DNA of 64,000 bases from an uncultured Alphaproteobacteria bacterium (GTDB lineage Bacteria; Pseudomonadota; Alphaproteobacteria; RF32; CAG-239): assembly GCA_910587405.1 (NCBI GenBank), contig CAJUKS010000004.1:95295-159294 (forward strand), read 5' to 3'. Numbering within the stretch: position 1 is the stretch's first letter; the number at the start of each line of letters is the position of its first letter. The position numbers were made by a program, and so were the translations under genes. Positions 59,437-64,000 of the stretch are shown here, in pieces. The notes below the pieces were generated by a model. The model was given only the letters and a program-made list of their open reading frames with translations, was not told the DNA's origin and did no database searches.

Positions 59437-59841
59437 ATGATTTCAATTTCACTTAGAGAACTGGCTGCAAATTTGACCGGTTTCTTCTTCTGGGCAAGCT
59501 TCGCCGTAACGGCGTTTTTGTTCCTCATCACAGTGGTTGTGAACATCTGCAGCCACTACAATGACAAGGAATTCTGGCCCAAAAAGGCAATGAAATTCAT
59601 GATCGCCGACTCGTTCCGTTCGTGGTTTCATCTTGCCCTGTTGATCTTCAACATCATGTTCTGTCTGCGTCTGATCATCAGCGGCGGCTATTCATGGTGG
59701 TTGTTGGCCATTCCTCCGGTAAGTTTTCCGTTGAGCGGCATTATCCTGACATGGACCGCGCGCATCAGCGCCGTCATCGGTTGGGTCGTGAGCAAAACGA
59801 TTGAGAACTACCTGAAAATTTTCCGCAAGAACTGGTTCTGA
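59437..59841 (+). CDS. small membrane protein of unknown function
   Basis: This 134-residue protein has three to four hydrophobic helices (FFFWASFAVTAFLFLITVVVNI; FHLALLIFNIMFCLRLIIS; WWLLAIPPVSFPLSGIIL) and a basic amphipathic end. It has its own promoter and terminator. No Shine-Dalgarno sequence precedes the ATG (leader ends TTAATTATTTACATT), and AAG/CTG codons are frequent. It may, like 24609-25871, be an acquisition from Bacteroidetes, but the evidence is weaker. Confidence 0.65.
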   Translation: MISISLRELAANLTGFFFWASFAVTAFLFLITVVVNICSHYNDKEFWPKKAMKFMIADSFRSWFHLALLIFNIMFCLRLIISGGYSWWLLAIPPVSFPLSGIILTWTARISAVIGWVVSKTIENYLKIFRKNWF

Positions 59842-59857
59842 ACCGTTCCCGTTCTCG

Positions 59858-59896
59858 AAAAAACACCGCCTGCTGTTAAGCAGACGGTGTTTTTTG
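59858..59896 (+). terminator. intrinsic terminator
   Basis: AACACCG ... CGGTGTT with an inner TGCT/AGCA stem and flanking A- and T-runs. Confidence 0.85.
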
Positions 59897-59920
59897 TAAG
59901 CCGCAAAATCCGTGACAACA

Positions 59921-60679
59921 TCATTTCTCAGCCATGTTAACCGCCGTATACGGATAATTTTTCACCGTCTCTTCATTTAATTCGGCACATTTGGCCTCGA
60001 TTTTTGCCTGCAATTCTTCAATAAAGGCATTTTTGTCCGAACCCGGAACCATCGGTTCCATAAACTCGATGATCACTTTTCCCGGCAAATGTTTCGCCGA
60101 ACTTCGCGGCCAGAACATCCCGGTGTTCAACGCCACCGGAATCACCGGCAGTTTGAGGTTTTGCGCCATAAACAAAAAACCGGGCTTGTATTTTTGAGTG
60201 GTTCCGGGTTTCATCCGGTGTCCTTCGGGGAAAATGATAATCGGACGTTTTTCCGCCACTCTTTTTTGCGCCGCCGCAAGCATTTTTTTCATCGCCCGCG
60301 CCCCGGCGCCCCGGTCAACCGGGATCAGTCCGTATAACCACTGCGCCCAGCCGAAAAACGGAATATAAGTCAGTTCTTTTTTCAAAATCATCACCCCACG
60401 GGTAACAATCGTCGTCATCGCGTAAGTTTCAAGCGCCGATTCGTGCTTGCTGGCATACACTGCCTGTTCCTGATTCAGATATTGCCGTCCCCGCACCTCG
60501 ATACCGATACCGCCGAACACTCTCAGTCCCCATAAGGCCGTCGGCAGAATAAAACGGTTCCAATAAACCACCACCCAACTTTGCGGTACAAACCAGCCGA
60601 AAATACAGCTCAGAATGACACCCAGCGCAATCCACAGATAAATCCAGATATTGCCCAACCATGAACGAATCAAAATCAT
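59921..60679 (-). CDS. plsC: 1-acyl-sn-glycerol-3-phosphate acyltransferase
   Basis: This 252-residue membrane acyltransferase makes phosphatidic acid. It shows block I as ASKHESALETYA (alphaproteobacterial variant of NHxxxxD), FIGWAQWLYGLIPVDRG, and block III IIFPEGHRMKPGT, followed by PVIPVALNTG. Two N-terminal helices. Last gene of ftsE-ftsX-ydcF-plsC, starting directly after the preceding stop. Confidence 0.93.
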   Translation of the reverse strand: MILIRSWLGNIWIYLWIALGVILSCIFGWFVPQSWVVVYWNRFILPTALWGLRVFGGIGIEVRGRQYLNQEQAVYASKHESALETYAMTTIVTRGVMILKKELTYIPFFGWAQWLYGLIPVDRGAGARAMKKMLAAAQKRVAEKRPIIIFPEGHRMKPGTTQKYKPGFLFMAQNLKLPVIPVALNTGMFWPRSSAKHLPGKVIIEFMEPMVPGSDKNAFIEELQAKIEAKCAELNEETVKNYPYTAVNMAEK

Positions 60680-61264
60680 TTAGTCCTCCCCTCGTCCGCT
60701 GATACGGTTTTTAACCCATACGTACAAAAACTTGTTATACTCCGACGCAATCAGGCAAAAACTGCGCCAACTGCGCCACCATTGCTTTTCCACCCGGTCC
60801 GAATACACCGGATGCGCCAAAATAACCAACTGCCGGTTGTTGGCCCGAAATTCCGCCATGCTGCGCGGCATATGATAATTTGAGGTCACCAGCCGGATTG
60901 ACTTAATCCGGTTTTGTCTGACCCACGCCGCCGCTTCGATGGCGTTTTCCACCGTGTTGGTCGATTTCTCGTCCAGCGTAATTTCCCGCGTCGTCGTAAT
61001 TTCGACGTCACGGCGCTTTTTCAAAGTCTCCAGCGACATTCCCTTCGAAACCCCGGAGATCAGCAACTGCCCGGCTTTGCCGCGATTGAGCAGCTTAACG
61101 GCTTCGCTGATGCGGTTGCGGCCGCCGGTCAACACCACGATGGCATCGGTTTCGGTCACCGCATCGGTTTTAAAATGATTGATCGTATAACCAAAGCCGA
61201 TCAGGCCGCCGAACCAAATGCAGACCCCGATAATCAAAGTATGACAGAACGTTTTTTTAAGCAT
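60680..61264 (-). CDS. DUF218/YdcF-SanA family protein
   Basis: This 194-residue protein has one N-terminal transmembrane helix and a periplasmic DUF218 domain: AIVVLTGGRNRISEAVKLLNRGKAGQLLISGV, DEKSTNTVENAIEAAAWVRQNRIKSIRLVTSNYHMPRSMAEFR. The E-x-x-S-x-x-T-x-x-N motif is intact. The family is linked to envelope integrity. It lies between ftsX (gap 4 nt) and plsC. Confidence 0.9.
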   Translation of the reverse strand: MLKKTFCHTLIIGVCIWFGGLIGFGYTINHFKTDAVTETDAIVVLTGGRNRISEAVKLLNRGKAGQLLISGVSKGMSLETLKKRRDVEITTTREITLDEKSTNTVENAIEAAAWVRQNRIKSIRLVTSNYHMPRSMAEFRANNRQLVILAHPVYSDRVEKQWWRSWRSFCLIASEYNKFLYVWVKNRISGRGED

Positions 61265-61268
61265 CAGT

Positions 61269-62180
61269 CTACATCATTTTTTCCAAAGTGCGTTTAACCG
61301 TATAATAAGCGGTCTGCATTGCCACCATCATTGAAAACAGCGGCAGGCTGAGAATAGCCGCCCAAGCGCCCCATGACAACCGCGCTTCGTTGATAATGCC
61401 GCCTTCAATCTGCTGTGCCAAATGAGCAATCACGAAAATCGTCGGAATGGCAAACAACACGCCGACCAACCCGCCCCAAAAACCCAGCACCGCGGTTTTG
61501 GCCGCATATTGCTGGGCAATATACGTATCCTTGGCACCCAGCAGGTGCAAAATTTCAATAATGTCGCGATGCAGGCCCAAACTGGTCTGAGTGGTATAAA
61601 AAATTGCTCCCGAAGTGACGCCGATAACCAAAACCAACACGCTCAGAGCCAGCATTTTCAAACCGCCGGCAAAATTGATCAGTTTGTTCAGCCACAGTTT
61701 ATGATTGTCAAGCGAAGCCTGCGGCGCCACCGTTGCCAGTTTTTCCGCCAGCGCCAGAAAATTGACTTCCGCATCCGGCTTCAGTTTGACGTCAATCAGA
61801 CGCGGCATCGGCAGATTGTCGAGATCAACGTCGTCTCCCAGCCACGGTTTTAACAGCCGCTGCAACTGCACGTCGTTCAGCGGCGTGACTTTCAGGGCTT
61901 CGGGCATCGCTTCCAGCAGCGCCACCGCCCTTTGTTCCTGAATCAGGGTTTCGTTTTTGGCCTTAAGCTTATCAACCCCGTTAATCGGAATAATCTGTAC
62001 CGTCAGCGACCCCAAAATGCTGGAGTTCCAGTTAACCAGCATCGAATTAATCGACAACACGCCCGCCAGCGTGACGGCAAACAGGAAGACAGCGATAGAA
62101 ATCATCACCTTTAAGAACAGATTTGAAGAATCGGTCGAAAGCGGCAGTTCCCGATGGCGCATATTATTATATCTCAGCAT
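61269..62180 (-). CDS. ftsX: cell division protein FtsX
   Basis: This 303-residue protein has one N-terminal helix after a 25-residue cytoplasmic part, a periplasmic domain (about 50-165), and three C-terminal helices with the FtsX permease signature (TTQTSLGLHRDIIEILHLLGAKDTYIAQQYAAKTAVLGFWGGLVG). The ATG at 62180 lies inside the ftsE end (14-nt overlap) with GGAG upstream. It controls septal peptidoglycan hydrolases with FtsE. Confidence 0.93.
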   Translation of the reverse strand: MLRYNNMRHRELPLSTDSSNLFLKVMISIAVFLFAVTLAGVLSINSMLVNWNSSILGSLTVQIIPINGVDKLKAKNETLIQEQRAVALLEAMPEALKVTPLNDVQLQRLLKPWLGDDVDLDNLPMPRLIDVKLKPDAEVNFLALAEKLATVAPQASLDNHKLWLNKLINFAGGLKMLALSVLVLVIGVTSGAIFYTTQTSLGLHRDIIEILHLLGAKDTYIAQQYAAKTAVLGFWGGLVGVLFAIPTIFVIAHLAQQIEGGIINEARLSWGAWAAILSLPLFSMMVAMQTAYYTVKRTLEKMM

Positions 62181-62871
62181 ATTCGTCTCCGTCTTCCGGG
62201 TTAATAATCGACAGACTGCGGTTTTTCAGATGAATGGTCGGATACTTGAATTCCTTGATCAAATTTTCGTTATGGGTCGCAATAACTACCGTGGTGCCGA
62301 GCTTGTTCAATTCGACAAAAAGCTTCATCAGCTTCGGCGCGATATCGTTGTCGACGTTACCGGTCGGTTCGTCGGCCAACAAAACGTCGGGACGGTTAAT
62401 CACGGCACGGGCAATCGCCACCCGCTGTTTTTCACCGCCGGACAAAGTGGAAGTCAGGGCAGAAGTGCTGCGGTCGATTTCCACCCACTTCAACAGTTCG
62501 TTAACCCGCTTGCGGATTTCTTTTTCGTTCATACCGCAAACTCTGAGCGGTAACGCCACGTTATCAAAAGCCGACGAATGTTCCAACAGTCGAAAGTCCT
62601 GAAACACGACGCCGATTCGGCGGCGAAACATCGCCAGGGCATTACGGTTGGCAAAATTGACATTGTTGCCGAACACGCTGACCGTCCCCCGGCTGGGTTT
62701 TTGCGCCAGATACATCATACTGAGAAGCGAAGTCTTGCCGGCACCGCTTTTGCCGGTGAGGTAATGAAAAGATCCCTTCTCCAGCGACAAATTGATATTG
62801 CTCAAAATCTCGGGCCCGCGCCCGTAGCGGATTCCGACGTTTTCCATCTCAATAATGGGGGTTTTGCTCAT
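62167..62871 (-). CDS. ftsE: cell division ATP-binding protein FtsE
   Basis: This 234-residue ABC ATPase has Walker A GKSGAGKTSLL, Q-loop VVFQDFRLLEHSSAFDNVALPLRV, signature LSGGEKQRVAIARAV, Walker B VLLADEPTGNVD and H-loop ATHN. The long frame upstream to 63480 is antisense to the zinc-ribbon gene and was discarded; ATG 62871 begins MSKTPIIEMENVGIRYG. Confidence 0.95.
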   Translation of the reverse strand: MSKTPIIEMENVGIRYGRGPEILSNINLSLEKGSFHYLTGKSGAGKTSLLSMMYLAQKPSRGTVSVFGNNVNFANRNALAMFRRRIGVVFQDFRLLEHSSAFDNVALPLRVCGMNEKEIRKRVNELLKWVEIDRSTSALTSTLSGGEKQRVAIARAVINRPDVLLADEPTGNVDNDIAPKLMKLFVELNKLGTTVVIATHNENLIKEFKYPTIHLKNRSLSIINPEDGDEYAEI

Positions 62872-62994
62872 TTTCCGCGAATACTCCTTGGTTTTTGACT
62901 GACTTAATACTATAATAATATAATCTTTAATAAAATCTTTTTTTTCGTCATAAAAAAAGATTTTTTGCCAAACGCCAACCGCAGAGGGAACAAA

Positions 62995-63660
62995 ATGTTT
63001 GTTAAATGTCCGCAATGCCATACCGCCTATCGGATCGAAAACAAAACTCTTCCGCCCGAAGGAAGCAAAATGCGCTGTGCAAAATGCCGCCATGTCTGGC
63101 GCGCTTTTCCCGATCCGGAAACCGGAACTTCGCCGGAGGTGCCCCTGATTGAACTCGAAGCTTTCCGTTTTGCCTTCAGCCGCGACGATCACATTGTCCG
63201 CGAACCTGTCAACACTTTTCCGCAACCGCCGCAACGCAACCGTTTCAGTACCGTTTTGTTTTTCCTGATACTCGTCACGGCCGCCGCCGTTGTTTATTTC
63301 GGACGCCGGCCGATCATCAACGCCTTTCCGCAAACGGCAGCTTTTTACCAAAAATTGGACCGCTTGTATAATCCTTCGGTTGTTCCGCTCAAAATCACCA
63401 GTCTGGTTTGGGGCTATGAACAGCAAAACCGACATCCGGCGATTCGCCTGCGCGGCGAAATTGCCAACTTCGGCGAACAACGGCAGCCGATCCCTTCATT
63501 AAGGATCAGCCTTTATGACAACCGGCAAAAACTGATTCGCAATCTTACCGTGATCCCCACCGCAAAAACGATTGCCCCCGAGAGCCGGACCCGTTTTCAG
63601 ACCGTTTTTGCCGCCCCTGAAACGCCGGTCGGACAGATTTATGCCGTCTTTGACGAATAG
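62995..63660 (+). CDS. MJ0042 zinc-ribbon / DUF3426 membrane protein
   Basis: This 221-residue protein has an N-terminal zinc ribbon with CPQC and CAKC pairs (MFVKCPQCHTAYRI...MRCAKCRHVWRA), a transmembrane helix near residues 88-106 (FSTVLFFLILVTAAAVVYF), and a DUF3426-like periplasmic domain (RLRGEIANFGEQRQPIPSLRISLYD...PGSRTRF-like ESRTRFQT). Divergent from ftsE, the usual alphaproteobacterial arrangement. AGAGGGAA precedes ATG 62995. Confidence 0.9.
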   Translation: MFVKCPQCHTAYRIENKTLPPEGSKMRCAKCRHVWRAFPDPETGTSPEVPLIELEAFRFAFSRDDHIVREPVNTFPQPPQRNRFSTVLFFLILVTAAAVVYFGRRPIINAFPQTAAFYQKLDRLYNPSVVPLKITSLVWGYEQQNRHPAIRLRGEIANFGEQRQPIPSLRISLYDNRQKLIRNLTVIPTAKTIAPESRTRFQTVFAAPETPVGQIYAVFDE

Positions 63661-63885
63661 CCCGGTTTCCGCTTACCGGATCGGGTCAACGCAAAAAAAT
63701 GACAAATGTTGAAGTTGCTGTGAAAAAGAAATAAGCCTGACCACCTTTTGGCTTAAAAACCACTTCTTTGAGAGCGTTTTTTTATTTCAGGATTTTTAAA
63801 CCGCCATTGCAAAGCCAAACAATAAAATCGGGAGAACAAAGATAAACAACCGACTTTTCCCGATTAAGCCGCTGCAGAAAAACGT
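63661..63885 (+). other. 225-bp intergenic region before the repeat element
   Basis: No gene supported. Weak inverted repeats (CCCGG...CCGG near 63660-63685, AAGCC/GGCTT near 63733-63755) may terminate the zinc-ribbon gene. Then AT-rich sequence leads into element copy 2. Confidence 0.4.
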
Positions 63886-64000
63886 TCATTTTTTTGATAC
63901 AGACAAATGGTACAGCAAACAAGACTTAAGATCAAGAAGATTTTGAGATTATCAATAGGTTAGCAAGAAACGTGAAGAAGAAGCGAAACGTATCAAAAAA
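63886..64000 (+). repeat. dispersed TIR element, copy 2 (cut by window end)
   Basis: TCATTTTTTTGATAC (63886-63900), interior nearly identical to copy 1, and GTATCAAAAAA (63990-64000) running off the window. Same orientation as copy 1. In copy 1 an autotransporter starts 32 nt past the right end. Confidence 0.75.

Noticed and set aside
62872..63480. 200-residue N-terminal extension of FtsE
   Set aside because: It is antisense to the well-supported zinc-ribbon gene, and FtsE normally starts at the position of ATG 62871.

Overview
The window reads as chromosomal DNA of a host-associated alphaproteobacterium, plausibly one of the uncultured gut lineages with moderate GC. The evidence is indirect but consistent: a zinc-ribbon/DUF3426 protein divergent from ftsE-ftsX, a fliL-fliM-DUF6468-motE operon, an alphaproteobacterial YbjN protein, a KHxSAxET-type PlsC, and a bactofilin-M23 pair. 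Most genes are housekeeping and densely packed on both strands. They are separated by strong hairpin terminators, many of the form CCCCGG-loop-CCGGGG. At least one gene (24.6 kb) has Bacteroidetes-like features and is probably imported.

Layout. 0-9.9 kb: two tiny membrane peptides, pgpA, tRNA-Pro, an APC permease, two multi-pass membrane proteins, serine dehydratase, an orphan DNA methyltransferase, a sirtuin, kdsB and queA. 9.9-18.6 kb: a degenerate GGDEF membrane protein, lgt, ybjN, a WG-repeat-like protein, mltG-fabF-acpP and lactate dehydrogenase. 18.6-20.6 kb (accessory module 1): four tandem XRE regulators divergent from a structured RNA and a 62-residue protein. 20.7-25.9 kb: unknown and cysteine-rich secreted proteins plus the Bacteroidetes-like lipoprotein. 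25.9-30.6 kb: ettA, a periplasmic protein, rpmJ, tolB and ruvX. 31.2-33.1 kb (accessory module 2): two XRE paralogues, a second copy of the RNA, a paralogous 64-residue protein and two partial RNA copies. 33.4-35.1 kb: two loci that look like a new type I toxin-antitoxin family flank a gene of unknown function. 35.3-41.2 kb: pfkA, rpsU, lepA and others. 41.2-48.9 kb: surface region with a terminal-inverted-repeat element, an autotransporter, a parS-like site and a giant prepilin. 49-64 kb: flagellar motor operon, uvrB, crcB, smpB, bactofilin-M23, ftsB, tadA, rluB-type and rsmD, plsC-ydcF-ftsX-ftsE, the zinc-ribbon protein, and a second copy of the inverted-repeat element cut by the window end.

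Two systems stand out. (1) A two-copy module combines XRE regulators, a roughly 225-nt RNA with its own sigma70-type promoter, and a small 'DEPIR' protein. The RNA has covarying helices, a GNRA tetraloop hairpin, a covarying long-range loop pseudoknot and two mutually exclusive GC-rich stems. Its homology starts abruptly after a variable leader. This plan recalls HEARO/omega-RNA-type guide RNAs, but no IscB/IsrB nuclease is present. (2) Two paralogous loci each encode a 20-residue Ile/Phe/Lys peptide whose Shine-Dalgarno sequence is held in a hairpin. Each also has a divergently transcribed small RNA that carries a near copy of that hairpin's anti-Shine-Dalgarno strand, an organisation like TisB/IstR or Zor/Orz. 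All functional statements are read from sequence and from memory of families; no search was run.
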